Below, one piece after another: positions 9,001 through 15,114 of a stretch of 64,000 nt of DNA. The notes under the pieces are model-generated. The model saw nothing but the letters and a program-made list of their open reading frames with translations, was not told where the DNA came from and did no database searches. Position 1 is the first letter of the stretch. Every line of letters begins with the position of its first letter. Origin of the DNA: Actinoplanes sp. TBRC 11911 (GTDB lineage Bacteria; Actinomycetota; Actinomycetes; Mycobacteriales; Micromonosporaceae); the NCBI RefSeq assembly GCF_012933445.1, contig NZ_JABBNC010000043.1, forward strand, positions 24,582 to 88,581. The letters run 5' to 3'. The position numbers and the translations under genes are program-made.

Positions 9001-9682
9001 AGAACTTGCCGCCGATCGCGTGCACGCCGGCCGCCCCGCCGCCGATGAACACTCCGCCCGCGAAGCCCAGGCCCAAGTCCTTGTAGTCGATGCCCTTGCG
9101 GTTGCCCTCGAGGATCTGCGCGAGCTGACCCGCGGCGCCCTGCCAGACCTCCTCCAGGCCCTCCTCGATCGCCTCCCACATGAGGTGCATCAGGGTTTGC
9201 CGGAGGCGCGCCCGGAGCTGCCCGATCAGCGTCCCGACGATCTCCTGGCCGATTTTGATGAGGCCGGGCACAGCGGCCGCGCCGAAGCCGCTGGACAGGG
9301 CGATCGCGATCTCGACGACCTGGGTGAAGGCGGCGATGACGACGGCGTACTGGGTGGACTCCGAGTCCAGCGCGAACTGGAAGGACGCGCCGCCCAGGGC
9401 GTTCGAGATGTCGCCGCCGGAGGGGACGTCCTTGGTGATCTCGCGGAAGAACGTGTTGAACGCGTCGGCCGCGGGGCCTTCAAGGTAGCCGTTCAGGGCG
9501 TTGCCCAGGTTCGCCGTCCCGGACAGCCCGCCCAGCAGCGTGTTGGTGAAGGCGTACAGGTCGTTGCCCATGTCCCGCAGCGCGGACGGGTCGGCCTTGG
9601 GGAACTGTTCGCCTACGCCGTACAGGATGAGGTCGTAGACCCACTGCCACTGGGGGTCGTCCGGGATGTGGAAGTCGGGCAC
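1..9682 (-). CDS. Giant multidomain type VII secretion effector (partial, C-terminus beyond window)
   Basis: The frame is open from a GTG at 9682, 3 bp after the stop of the preceding gene, to base 1: at least 3227 residues. Residues 1-310 are helical with hydrophobic stretches, like the N-terminal domain of CpnT-type ESX substrates. Residues ~315-840 are a Gly/Ser/Ala linker with SAGAG repeats. Residues ~845-1278 and ~1545-2048 are two related domains (shared GRFxLVIGxNG, IPYxAIRE, GDxD, SGGYR, YLPEPNT). Between them, ~1280-1545 carries HEVMHYLG near residue 1464, a HExxH zinc-peptidase motif with a downstream GVM. The motif VQTPSHAP starts at 7153, 5050 and 3541, separating modules. The region after residue 2048 is unrecognised and ends near the edge in a charged helix. 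Role as an exported polymorphic toxin or surface protein is inferred from architecture and the adjacent secretion genes. Large open frames on the other strand here are codon shadows. Confidence 0.85.
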   Translation of the reverse strand, partial: MPDFHIPDDPQWQWVYDLILYGVGEQFPKADPSALRDMGNDLYAFTNTLLGGLSGTANLGNALNGYLEGPAADAFNTFFREITKDVPSGGDISNALGGASFQFALDSESTQYAVVIAAFTQVVEIAIALSSGFGAAAVPGLIKIGQEIVGTLIGQLRARLRQTLMHLMWEAIEEGLEEVWQGAAGQLAQILEGNRKGIDYKDLGLGFAGGVFIGGGAAGVHAIGGKFFPKFSKNIYFKEGLSGAGETGFEGLFSVMLGGGGFNGLATFSSSILGGMAHHWAQEIGGGGHGHGGPQGAGALPPPPTLDSAVGAGPHVTPSAGGGTPPPAVGPGASGGVAGGLSGAGPSGVGAPSPSGAGASGGGSSGAGGSGAGSSGTGSSGAGSTGAGPSGAGSSNAGSTGAGSAGAGSAGAGSAGAGSAGAGSSNAGSSGAGSSGTDSTGAGSSGTDSTGAKPTGAGSSDAGSAGTGSGDSGAGGHNSAGGSSGAGSDGSVRGADGPSSIGSGGAIEAGAGAGGATVGDAGQPAASDGGVNNGGLGPSGTNSGSGTVGNDTATGSPIGGSDAPPGSATAPSNADTGGNTDAGTVGKNGTGTGGNANAGSSSNGSVNAVESPTTTPGTSPTAVGTGGINAPPPADARPADAGPASPTPSSVGIGPASANVGPGLANTGAGPANIGAGPAEVGIGSAPANTGVGSGSALAGISVPIDIDAPSNSDPNTANNPNTAASSNTATNAAAGTGPRTVNTAPSTSSSPSTNRGAQAINRARQSPPPPVEAPTADAFDIGEVNIDTVNVEAINIDAVGINVDGQGVYAVNVDSVAVNAASPPAAPGGIRTPSETQTPGEAVQTPSHAPKQAPMVASGSADFQNAQRRFGFHQVVSRQIGTTPPRTANTEGLPTYLATVPATVGTNLDVLIGKYREGFADGTMDGRFGLVIGVNGFARDVSENEIRNKVNALANQASHANLPFPVRIVGFQWSNSAIKADARPDQATIPYAAIRESLIRHPDSERMLSGLIAQGDGAPAFIHTGDADILSATGDTGPMFNLADTVTAANPDAQMFSGGYRFGAGTDPTAIQANQRDRAVRDAMAQVDSRSVYLPEPNTLIRVSDGMTALETDITFGVQSNNSTALTYTSKEGRGLAESVKTNRGFVLSEPHRIAVFDSALAITTESDRLLQNYDPSRPDSVPQSHADKGTWVDQVQHLIKSNDDYAGIDPGFAGDLGDIAFHSVSPVGKQRQQDIQKTIGDVRKGADKEAVGRLVKLARDTNEALKNNPLTTQTPSSAPPQPRPGTVTPPVTVTGDETGTMPRDWQAAYDNAEPKRLRTERFVPAAKNTIAFGTGKLRGENTTIDFRMREFTAPDGTKVRAFDVHLDLVSRNDAIPPEQRAEYGRQVQQTIGTMVNGKHTLADGHRLHVNLTFDTPPWRAGMLNDWDTDPKRNPPVEVTNDPAADVHQHLWSRHDTPAVGVHEVMHYLGAKEGYTSDNHLFRGADRPGVMGSDVYTLPVQPGAHGVDYLDGTDLAAIDHVSAQAGPVREMTGTPADLAPDDGVQTPSHAPKDKGKAKAKAEPPPAKAKAKAASAPGNYGAKGKEQATTSGSDHMVDKGSTSFRNAQKSFRFAPLTPRVINPDPPARPAGNANLPTIVATVPATTRTNLGELVDKYAAAFRDNSDQGRFALVIGLNGNLSRNPQAARDIQREVGSLAVKKGVTFPVVVVPFTWDGNASSDSDQKSIPYGAIRETIIRHDQTQTVLNQLRDQAPDAPVFVHIGDSDVHDMTGVFEKLTDVASRHPDAELISGGYRLHEGKNETGSPAVTAEVIAKANTQNDADLALREEMAKIDGRLVYLPEPNTFLRMRQDSLEKNVTFGVPSANDAANLLYTSKEGLGLADSLLANRKDATEGAKQVVFDASLALTTDGRRLLQNFTGEADVIPQSHLDRNTWQDQVQHLVAKYPADYPGITPETVRKLADMAFQPATGVDKAPLQEYFRGLGWTGRRSDPDHVLRLIKLRFVTEKAVRENLPAAPPAPPPPPPPSVVRAAGPAPAASTSADAGPVQTPSHAPRRPTPGAGAADENVQDDIVPADDTVPAIIVHAPDDPDPDPAPVDLLRQKLPRYLRDNQSLGMAQQVRTTEGEDLSAKVRELAPGIDEAVLTDLTNDVRHDLAPFVGAGRPYPVTVNGKPAELVVTATLDFREMTLDDETARTRELTSQTRGSATNKMRATQDHHIEPRTTAWVTPPAVFGAGGSIPTAPQTSQANMHRTTFKTTTDVVVGDQRAVTVPVTFTAVLRTPGEHDRSVDAARSVGLTVPATLTEPDPLPERAADAPQMAKEPPKRFGVESVVGPREDTYFDQVAEMLDEMGLGDVTRVGSHGRTVLRNLFSDASLQWNMGRSIAFDTSNAPGIDPHKGWVTSDALVRSPRGWRRLFPGRNRAIQYRTVARQMQIVENVEGVTHKDVQRMGGTETAGTAVERPWNAYVMGGAGLDVAPVSIAVGPRVGVGRRGPHTQDNNERANHTERLTATGPAIRYQTVYELQVRVVGHPPRFLRGNLSTLQWTTPDRARGTLLLPDDPGRVFRKGDDRQYYGPTQLEHGRSFGGAIVNDLSGGDKVYSHLLEVLRDVPGHKGLKLDRDTFLKQFGDETLGKGLSAGVQAILSRDATARTKLSNRHLRYLLDRMVGPGLEIPLVKQGRMHDYTTIVTIKGKLDDLSDGPLSDRGAYQIEAKRHTTAGTTAGRDTSTTGELSVDAYVLGQAGAATGGVFGGPKVAVTRTRGHDTTAERRTAFDSRYGALLTPDGDFDDVDMREFQGTLNVQATMQSSVRLNANMRRLSVGRPGHGLPEVVAASARELKTFPLKLKLLVPEHRVSETKPPARTVAEPPRHRAPIEQPPPLNKVTGGYSHDLDGARIESFIGLEHLQDAVRDTLVKAADDPIFRFPDGRISNAIGDNLSPERLKDQPEVFSRPISLTGLTHQRRADDAIGNAKVRLRPTNPRILPPGEFERVRRGLAGGSSARDRRGWAVDASFTAGGFVSSTGPAADDGGHTSAGGARVTTTITPWQRTWGGIKENMVSGLTKVRLGGRPQRRVLVQVDVDAEIVAEARHASNLDPFGLASPDVKRAGARMTMPDAVLMWLTMEQVHRMREADLARAHGEADVAMQHRHGGLLEKLLGEQGHERERQWAVHETQRADLARAQHDRSTEDRGTLMAAVRPGQDERESAELRDRQVREVRALADEQER
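3541..5050 (-). repeat. Module B of the duplicated domain inside the giant effector
   Basis: This stretch translates to ~500 residues of the giant protein that align by eye with module A. Shared landmarks in order are TVPAT, GRFxLVIGxNG, FPV, IPYxAIRExxIRH, GDxD followed by TG, SGGYR, YLPEPNT, YTSKEG, LLQN, PQSH and DQVQHL. It is bounded by VQTPSHAP linkers on both sides. A GT-A glycosyltransferase-like fold is a possible reading (TVPATxxTNL start, NG loop, DxD-like motif), but that is inference from motif order only. Confidence 0.7.
5050..5860 (-). other. HExxH zinc-metallopeptidase domain within the giant effector
   Basis: The in-frame motif HEVMHYLGAKEGY is encoded at 5293-5255, with LFR and GVMG about 12-20 residues later, the usual order of the zinc-binding helix and Met-turn in zincin domains of polymorphic toxins. 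In those families the helix usually reads HExxHxLGxxDEY; here the D/E position is K-E-G-Y, so the third ligand is uncertain. The domain lies between modules A and B and is followed by a Lys/Ala/Pro-rich linker. Confidence 0.65.
5860..7153 (-). repeat. Module A of the duplicated domain inside the giant effector
   Basis: About 430 residues sharing the same ordered motifs as module B (GRFGLVIGVNG, IPYAAIRESLIRH, HTGDAD, SGGYR, VYLPEPNT, YTSKEG). It begins just after a VQTPSHAP linker at 7153 and ends near a variant TQTPSSAP linker around 5850. Divergence between A and B is substantial, so the duplication is old or under different selection. Confidence 0.7.
7226..7345 (-). repeat. VNVD/INID repeat segment in the giant effector
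   Basis: A ~120-bp tract encodes a run of short units of the type VNVD, VNVE, INID and VNID. It is clearly richer in A+T than the surrounding gene (many gtt/aat/att codons). It lies just before module A at the end of the low-complexity linker. Alternating beta-branched and Asn/Asp residues could form a small beta-structure or bind Ca2+; this is speculation. Confidence 0.6.
8301..8590 (-). repeat. Pentapeptide SAGAG repeat in the giant effector linker
   Basis: A 15-bp unit repeats in tandem, encoding SAGAG, SSGAG, STGAG and SSNAG variants. It is the most regular part of a ~500-residue Gly/Ser/Ala-rich linker. Such linkers are common between the secretion domain and effector domains of large exported proteins. 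Strand slippage could change its length between strains. Confidence 0.75.
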
Positions 9683-9685
9683 GGG

Positions 9686-10594
9686 TCAGAGGGGTGTGGC
9701 GCTGCCGTCGGCGGTGTAGCCGACGTACATCGGGCGGTACCCGGCGGCCAGCGGATCGGCGTGCGGATTGTCCTTGACCAGGAAGAACTGCCGGCCGTCC
9801 GGGTCGATGGCGGTGCCGTCCGGCGCGGTGACCGAGGTGTAGACGACCGGCGAGACCGAGTCGTAGAGGTTCGCGTCGACCCGGGTGGTGCCGTCCGGCA
9901 TCGGGTTCAGCGCTTCCAACCGGAAACCGGAGGGCAACGGCTGACCCCCGACCAGCGCCGTACGGAATTCCGGCCGCTCCACATAGGACGAGATGGCAGG
10001 GGTGGCCGCGACGAGACCGTTCGTGGTGGGCAGCAGCGGCTCCGCGGGAGAGGCGAGCGAGCCTGCCGGGGTACCCAAAGTGGGCTCGGATAACCGCGGC
10101 TCCAAGGGCGTCCCCGAACGGGCCTCCAGACGCGTCCCCGATCGCGCCCCCAAAGGCGTCCCGGAAAGCGGCTCAAGCGGCATCGCGGATCGCGGCTCAA
10201 GAGGCGCCCCGGATCGCGGCTCGAGCGGCGCCGCAGAGCCACCCCCGGTAACCGAGAGATTGCTGAAGTCGTGGCCCATCTTGTAACCGGCCGTCCGCGC
10301 GTCGTCATCGACCTCGCGATACATCTTCCCGCTCTCGCGCAGCCCGGCCGCCGTGTACTCCAGCGACCCCTTCACCCCGCCGACCAGGTTCTCCAGGTTG
10401 TCGAGCCCGGACAGGAACTTCTGCGAGAACTCGCGGCCCATGTCGTCGTCGCCCCACGCGTCCGCATACTGCACGCGCAGCGCCTGCAACCGCCGCAGGT
10501 AGTCGTCGTACATCACGGCGTGGTCGGCGTACCGGTCGCCGAGCGCCGACACCCCTTCCGGGTCGACCCAGATCCGGCCGTTGACCTCGCTCAT
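9686..10594 (-). CDS. WXG100-like secretion partner with C-terminal PLEPRSG repeats
   Basis: The 302-residue product starts at ATG 10594, overlapping the stop of the YbaB-like gene (ATGA). Residues 1-110 form two helices with a W-G turn at W47-G48 and a YREVD motif at Y92-D96, fitting the YxxxD/E secretion signal of ESX substrates. Residues ~125-180 are octapeptide repeats of the type PLEPRSG. The remaining C-terminus has scattered beta-like segments and is unrecognised. It lies directly upstream of the giant effector with a 3-bp gap, so it is probably co-translated and may act as chaperone or co-secreted partner; that role is inferred. A longer in-frame extension upstream overlaps the YbaB gene and is unlikely. 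Confidence 0.8.
   Translation of the reverse strand: MSEVNGRIWVDPEGVSALGDRYADHAVMYDDYLRRLQALRVQYADAWGDDDMGREFSQKFLSGLDNLENLVGGVKGSLEYTAAGLRESGKMYREVDDDARTAGYKMGHDFSNLSVTGGGSAAPLEPRSGAPLEPRSAMPLEPLSGTPLGARSGTRLEARSGTPLEPRLSEPTLGTPAGSLASPAEPLLPTTNGLVAATPAISSYVERPEFRTALVGGQPLPSGFRLEALNPMPDGTTRVDANLYDSVSPVVYTSVTAPDGTAIDPDGRQFFLVKDNPHADPLAAGYRPMYVGYTADGSATPL
10071..10234 (-). repeat. 24-bp tandem repeat encoding PLEPRSG-type octapeptides
   Basis: About six imperfect 24-bp units within the WXG100-like gene encode variants of PLEPRSGA and PLGARSGT. The reading frame is kept throughout. The unit is proline-rich and probably an extended linker. Confidence 0.7.
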
Positions 10595-10998
10595 TCCTGC
10601 GTCTCCCGGATGCCCAGGATCTCGCGCACGCTGGTGGCCATCCGCGGTTCCTTCGGCATGTACGCGTCGACGCCTTCCTTGCCCCGCACCATCGCGGCGG
10701 CGTCCACACCGTCCGGCAGCATGGGCGCGAGAATCCGGGTGGCTTCCTCGAACGCCGCCTCCTTGGCCTCGTTGAAGGTGGCCAGCACGACGGCGGTGAG
10801 GTCGGCCGGTGTCATCCGCCGGTACGCGCCGTTCGCGAACTGGATGTCGGTCAGGACGCCGTTCTGACCGACAGTAACCGTCACTTCGCGGCGGGGCGAC
10901 GTCGCGGATGCGGAAATCTCGCTCATCCGGCGCTGCATGTCGCTCAGGTTGTCGCGCTGCCGCTGGTATTCCTCGAAGAGTCGTTCGATGCGATCCAT
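10591..10998 (-). CDS. YbaB/EbfC-family protein in the T7SS locus
   Basis: The 135-residue product begins MDRIERLFEEY; the ATG at 10998 is preceded by a good AAAGGAG ribosome site, so the longer upstream frame is rejected. An N-terminal coiled-coil helix (residues 1-30) is followed by a beta-sheet core with VTVGQNGVLTDIQF and a C-terminal helix rich in Ala and Glu, the YbaB/EbfC pattern. Classical members bind DNA at the nucleoid. Family members recur in actinobacterial T7SS loci, where their function is not established. It is first in the leftward operon and overlaps the next start by ATGA, implying translational coupling. Confidence 0.8.
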   Translation of the reverse strand: MDRIERLFEEYQRQRDNLSDMQRRMSEISASATSPRREVTVTVGQNGVLTDIQFANGAYRRMTPADLTAVVLATFNEAKEAAFEEATRILAPMLPDGVDAAAMVRGKEGVDAYMPKEPRMATSVREILGIRETQE

Positions 10999-11179
10999 CA
11001 GGCCGGACTCCTTTCGTGGCAACGGATCCCGGGATAACGCGCGAGACGCTAGCACGCTTCGGGCCGGTTCCCGAGAGTCTGTGATGCTTCACAAAGGAAA
11101 GTGTGAGTCCGTAACTTTTGGTTCATCCTTAGATGGTTGACAGGGCAACGTCCTAAACGTTTGTATGCTCGCCGTGACG
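10999..11179. promoter_or_regulatory. Divergent promoter region of the T7SS locus
   Basis: This ~180-bp gap separates the leftward effector operon from the rightward esx-ecc operon and must hold both promoters. On the + strand a TTGACA at 11137-11142 is followed 21 bp later by TATGCT at 11164; the spacing is long, so the assignment is weak. If it is used, transcription would begin close to the first esx start codon, which lacks a clear Shine-Dalgarno sequence, suggesting a leaderless mRNA. The segment is less G+C-rich than its surroundings. Confidence 0.4.
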
Positions 11180-11494
11180 ATGCCAAAAGTAAGTACCACC
11201 CAGGACGGCATGCAGTTCGCCATCCAGCAGTTCGAGGAGAAGGCGAACGAGTTCACCGGTCTCCTGCAGAGCGTCAACTCGGACATGGCGCAGCTTCAGG
11301 CCAGCTGGACGGGTCAGGCGTCGGGTGGCTTCAACCAGGCGATGGACAACTGGGAGAACGCCTTCAAGAACGTCATCGACGAGCTCATCAAGATGCTCGA
11401 CGTCATGGGCGTGACGACCAAGGGCTACACCGACGCCGAGGACTCGGCCTACCAGTCCGCGCAGTCCTTCTCCCAGGCCCTCCCGGGCATCTGA
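11180..11494 (+). CDS. WXG100 protein (EsxA/EsxB-like), first gene of the secretion operon
   Basis: The 104-residue product has the WXG100 hairpin: two helices around W43-T-G45 and a C-terminal YTDAE (Y83-E87) matching the YxxxD/E export motif. I chose ATG 11180 (MPKVSTT); an in-frame ATG lies 15 bp upstream at 11165 and a GTG at 11174. No strong ribosome site precedes any of them. It is followed 22 bp later by a second WXG100 gene, so the two probably form the exported heterodimer recognised by EccC. Confidence 0.9.
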   Translation: MPKVSTTQDGMQFAIQQFEEKANEFTGLLQSVNSDMAQLQASWTGQASGGFNQAMDNWENAFKNVIDELIKMLDVMGVTTKGYTDAEDSAYQSAQSFSQALPGI

Positions 11495-11516
11495 CCCACC
11501 AGAAAGGGGCCCTCGG

Positions 11517-11819
11517 GTGTCCGATTACACGTTCGACTTCACGCAGGCCGACGCCACCGTCTACGACATGAACCAGATAACCCAGCGCATCAACTCGGCG
11601 CTGGCCGAGATGGAGTCCGCGGTCGAGGCCCGCATGCAGGACTGGGACGGTGCCGCCAAGCAGCAGTACGCGGTCTCCAAGGCGCAGTGGGACAAGTCCG
11701 CCGGCGACATGGGTGTCTTCCTCGAGCAGGCCCGTCTGACGCTGCTCCAGATCTCCGACAACTACGGGACCACCGAGCAGCGTCACGCGATGCTGTGGAA
11801 CGACGTCCGCGGCGGCTGA
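11517..11819 (+). CDS. WXG100 protein (EsxA/EsxB-like), second gene
   Basis: The 100-residue product has W43-D-G45 at the helix turn and YGTTE at Y83-E87, the same two positions as in the preceding protein. It starts with GTG after an AGAAAGGGG ribosome site. The pairing of two adjacent WXG100 genes of near-equal length is the classic EsxA/EsxB layout. Which one carries the EccC-binding C-terminus cannot be told, since both have a YxxxE motif. Confidence 0.92.
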   Translation: MSDYTFDFTQADATVYDMNQITQRINSALAEMESAVEARMQDWDGAAKQQYAVSKAQWDKSAGDMGVFLEQARLTLLQISDNYGTTEQRHAMLWNDVRGG

Positions 11820-11914
11820 GCCTCCGCACGTGACTTCCACGCCGGCCTGGCACCTCGCGCAGGCCGGCGTTGCCCGCTGCGATGGGCGCGCCGAGTAACC
11901 GGAGAACAAGGACC

Positions 11915-12766
11915 ATGACGGACTTCAGCTACGCCAACGACGACGCCATCAAGCAGACCGGCGTTCTCCCGCAGCACGACACCGACACCGGCAACCCGCC
12001 CGGCTGGACCGATGCGGTGATCAACAAGATCACGACGGAGATCGAGAAAGAGCACGCGAACGACCACGGCGAGAGCGCCGGAATCAAACCGGACTACGAC
12101 CACAGCAAGTTCACGGCCGAGGAGAACGCCGCGTACCAGTGGTACAAGGACAACGTCATCGAGCCCGGCCACTGGAAGCAGATCGTCGCGAACTACGAGG
12201 CCAACGGCGGTTCCAAGGCCCCGACCGGGGCGACGGCCACGCCGTACGACCCGGGCGACGAGTACATCCCGAAGAAGGGCTCGGGCTTCCAGCCGCCGGA
12301 CGTGAACGAGTACAACGGCCCGGACAACAAGAGCCACACCCTGTCGGTGAGCACCGAGGCGATCGAGTACTTCATCAACGAGCTCAAGGCGGTGGCCGGG
12401 GACGGCACCGGCATCCTGCTCGACGCCCGTGGCGACCTGAACAAGCTGGACATGAAGCCGGGTGGCTTCGCGCGCGCCGAGCTGATGCGCCAGAAGGTGA
12501 TGGGCTCGCAGGGCGGTGACCCGGGCCTGCGCGGCGACAGCATGGACATGCTCACGAACATCCACTCGGCGCTGTTCAACATGCAGACCGACCTGCACAA
12601 CATGCTGGTCGAGTACCAGAACACCGAAGACTTCAACTCGTTGACGGCGGAACAGTTCAACGACGTCATGGACGACGCCTGGGGCAAGGTCGGCAACATG
12701 TCCCAGTACGGCAAGGGTGACTCCTCCGGCGGCGGCAGCGGCAGCGACGGCGAAAAAGACAAGTGA
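11915..12766 (+). CDS. Probable T7SS-associated exported protein, unrecognised
   Basis: The 283-residue product starts at ATG 11915 after GGAGAACAAGG. Residues 1-130 are hydrophilic with no known domain. Residues ~150-255 are predicted helical and end with YQNTE (Y234-E238), which fits the YxxxD/E export motif after a helical hairpin. The tail is Gly/Ser-rich with a charged end. It overlaps the next gene by GTGA. I read it as a WXG100-superfamily-like substrate or chaperone; no family is assigned. Confidence 0.75.
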   Translation: MTDFSYANDDAIKQTGVLPQHDTDTGNPPGWTDAVINKITTEIEKEHANDHGESAGIKPDYDHSKFTAEENAAYQWYKDNVIEPGHWKQIVANYEANGGSKAPTGATATPYDPGDEYIPKKGSGFQPPDVNEYNGPDNKSHTLSVSTEAIEYFINELKAVAGDGTGILLDARGDLNKLDMKPGGFARAELMRQKVMGSQGGDPGLRGDSMDMLTNIHSALFNMQTDLHNMLVEYQNTEDFNSLTAEQFNDVMDDAWGKVGNMSQYGKGDSSGGGSGSDGEKDK

Positions 12767-15114
12767 CGCAGCCGAAACCGAACCGGGACGACTGGAAAGA
12801 CTCCGGCGGCGGCTGGTTCCCGCCGTCGACCGTGCCGACGAGCGACCTCAACGACTACCGGACGTGGGCGCAGACCCCCGGCGGCTGGGCGATGATCAAG
12901 GCCGCGGTCAACGGCGGCTCGGGCCTGTCCACCGACGCGCAGCGGGCGCACGCGAACCAGATGGTGAGCGCGCAGTCGGTGGTGGACGGCGCGGCCGCGT
13001 TCCAGCGCACGTACGAGACCCTGGCGTGGCTGGAGACCTTCGTCCGCGACCACTCCAAGGCGATCGCCGGCGACGGCAAGCCGTGGCAGGGCGCGGCGGC
13101 CAACGCGTTCGTCGCCAAGATGGAGTGGTTCGCCAAGTATCTGGGCGCGCAGGCCGAGCGGATCTCCGGGGCGGACGGTACCGGCGGTATCGGTTCGGTG
13201 CCCAACCAGCTCAACAAGAGCGCGAACTATCTGGCGTGGGCGCAACAGACCCTGGACTACCTGGACACGGCGTACGCGGGCCTGTCCAAGGACGCCGGTA
13301 ACGGCAGCGGCGGCGACGGCCTGGTGAACATCACCGGCTCGGCCTACGAGAAGCCGATGACCGACCAGATGCTTCAGGTCGTGGACACGCTGGCCGGCCA
13401 GTACGACCTGACCTACAGCAGCGTGACCCCGCCGCAGGGCAACGGCGATCCGCCGATCACCACGCCGAACCTGAGCGACATCACCACGCCGAACATGCCG
13501 AACCTCACCCCGCCCGGCGGCTCGCCGCCGCCGGACATCTCCACGCCGAACTTCAACGGCCCGGGCGGCGGGGGCGGCGGCGGCTCGAACCAGCCGGACA
13601 TCACCACCCCCAACATCTCGCTGCCGAACTTCGCGGCGCACGTGACGCCGCCGAACATCAGCACCCCCGGCATCAACCCGCCGCCCACGGGCGGCGGCCT
13701 GCCCGGGCTCGACCTGCCGAAGCCGCCCGGCGGCGTGAATCTGCCGAAGCCGCCCGGCGGCGTCGACCTGCCCAAGCCGCCCGGCAGCGTCCTTCTCCCG
13801 AAGCCGCCCGCCGGCGGGAACCTTCCGAAGCCGCCCGCCGGCGGGAACCTCCCGAAGCCCCCGGGCGGCGTCAACGTGCCGAAGCCGCCCGGCGGGGTCA
13901 ATCTGCCGAAGCCCCCGGGCGGCGTGAACCTGCCGCCACCGCCGACCAAAGGCGGCGGGATCGGCGACGGCATCGACATCCCCGGCGGGGTCAAGGGTGG
14001 GATCGGCGGACCGGGCGCGGGCGGCCTCGGCGGCGCCGGCCAGCACCCGGGCGGCGCGCCCGGCGGCGGCGTCAACCTGCCGGACGCCCCGGATTCCGGT
14101 GGCCTGCTGACCGGAGACCAGTCGGACTGGCAACCGCATGCCTTCGACGGCATCGACGTGCCGGATGCTCCGGGCGGTGCCGTCCCCGGCGGCTCGGGCC
14201 TCGGCGGACTCCCGGGCGGCGGCCAGCCGGGCGGCGCGCCCGGCGCGGGCGGCGGCGTCAACCTGCCGGACGCCTCGGACGCCGGCGGCCTGCTCACCGG
14301 CGACGCCGACGACTGGCACAGCCAGGACCTCGCCGTCGACGGCCCGGCGGCCCCCGGCGGTGCCATGCCCGGCGGCGCCGGACTGGGCCCCGGCGGCGGC
14401 GCGCCCGCCGGCGCCGGAACCACCCTGCCCGAACGCCCCGACGCCGCCGGACTGGTCGACGGCGACGAGTCCGACTGGGGTGACGGCGAGGGCGTGCCCG
14501 GCCCGGACGCTCCGGCCGGCGTGACGGCCGGCGGTGCCGGGCTGACCGTCACCGAACTCGTGCCCGATCACCTGGTCCCGCTTCCGCAGCGGGAGGCCCC
14601 GGCGGCGTACACCGGCACGACCGCCCCCGGCGACCGTCCCGAGGCGTCCGACCTGGTCGAGGCCGACGCCGAGGTGTGGGCGACGGACGCGCCGATGGTT
14701 CCGGTCACCGCGATGGACATCCCGGTCGTGCCGAAGGACGACGAGAAGCACAAGCGTGACGCCCTCGTGGCCGTGCCGATCGTCCCGGTCATCCGCCCGG
14801 CCGGGCCGGTCACGGAGGTCGACGTGGTGGTGCCCGCGGTGCCGCCGCCCGCCGGAGAAGCCGACGAAGCCGAACAGGTGGCGCTGCAACGGGCGACCGC
14901 CGAGGTCGAGGAACGCGAGGAGCCGGACCGCCCGGACGCCGCCGAGTTGCTCGCCGAGGACACCGAGCACTGGGAGCCGGAGACCGAGCCGAACGCGCCC
15001 GCACAGGACGGCGACCACGTTCCCGTGGTGCGGCCGGAGGAGAAGGTCGGCGACACCGGAGGCTGGGACGACGGTGCCGACTGGCTGCACGACGAGAGGG
15101 TGACCGATGTCTGA
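12763..15114 (+). CDS. WXG-domain protein with Pro/Gly-rich and acidic-Trp repeats
   Basis: The 783-residue product starts at a GTG overlapping the previous stop. Residues 1-200 are helical with a W-Q-G turn at W108, a WXG100-type domain. Residues ~225-425 are low-complexity with TTPN and LPKPPGGVN repeats. Residues ~435-780 hold five copies of a motif of the form (A/R)P(D/E)A-x2-L-x2-D-x3-W, separated by Gly/Pro or beta-rich spacers. No membrane segment is evident. The layout recalls Pro-rich ESX-associated proteins such as EspI or PPE-like substrates in other actinobacteria, but homology is not claimed. It overlaps the next gene by 8 bp, consistent with one operon. Confidence 0.8.
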   Translation: MTQPKPNRDDWKDSGGGWFPPSTVPTSDLNDYRTWAQTPGGWAMIKAAVNGGSGLSTDAQRAHANQMVSAQSVVDGAAAFQRTYETLAWLETFVRDHSKAIAGDGKPWQGAAANAFVAKMEWFAKYLGAQAERISGADGTGGIGSVPNQLNKSANYLAWAQQTLDYLDTAYAGLSKDAGNGSGGDGLVNITGSAYEKPMTDQMLQVVDTLAGQYDLTYSSVTPPQGNGDPPITTPNLSDITTPNMPNLTPPGGSPPPDISTPNFNGPGGGGGGGSNQPDITTPNISLPNFAAHVTPPNISTPGINPPPTGGGLPGLDLPKPPGGVNLPKPPGGVDLPKPPGSVLLPKPPAGGNLPKPPAGGNLPKPPGGVNVPKPPGGVNLPKPPGGVNLPPPPTKGGGIGDGIDIPGGVKGGIGGPGAGGLGGAGQHPGGAPGGGVNLPDAPDSGGLLTGDQSDWQPHAFDGIDVPDAPGGAVPGGSGLGGLPGGGQPGGAPGAGGGVNLPDASDAGGLLTGDADDWHSQDLAVDGPAAPGGAMPGGAGLGPGGGAPAGAGTTLPERPDAAGLVDGDESDWGDGEGVPGPDAPAGVTAGGAGLTVTELVPDHLVPLPQREAPAAYTGTTAPGDRPEASDLVEADAEVWATDAPMVPVTAMDIPVVPKDDEKHKRDALVAVPIVPVIRPAGPVTEVDVVVPAVPPPAGEADEAEQVALQRATAEVEEREEPDRPDAAELLAEDTEHWEPETEPNAPAQDGDHVPVVRPEEKVGDTGGWDDGADWLHDERVTDV
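13720..13935 (+). repeat. LPKPPGGVN tandem repeat
   Basis: About nine 27-bp units encode LPKPPGGVN or close variants (VDLPKPPGS, GNLPKPPAG). The segment is an extended polyproline-like linker inside the 783-residue protein. Confidence 0.75.
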
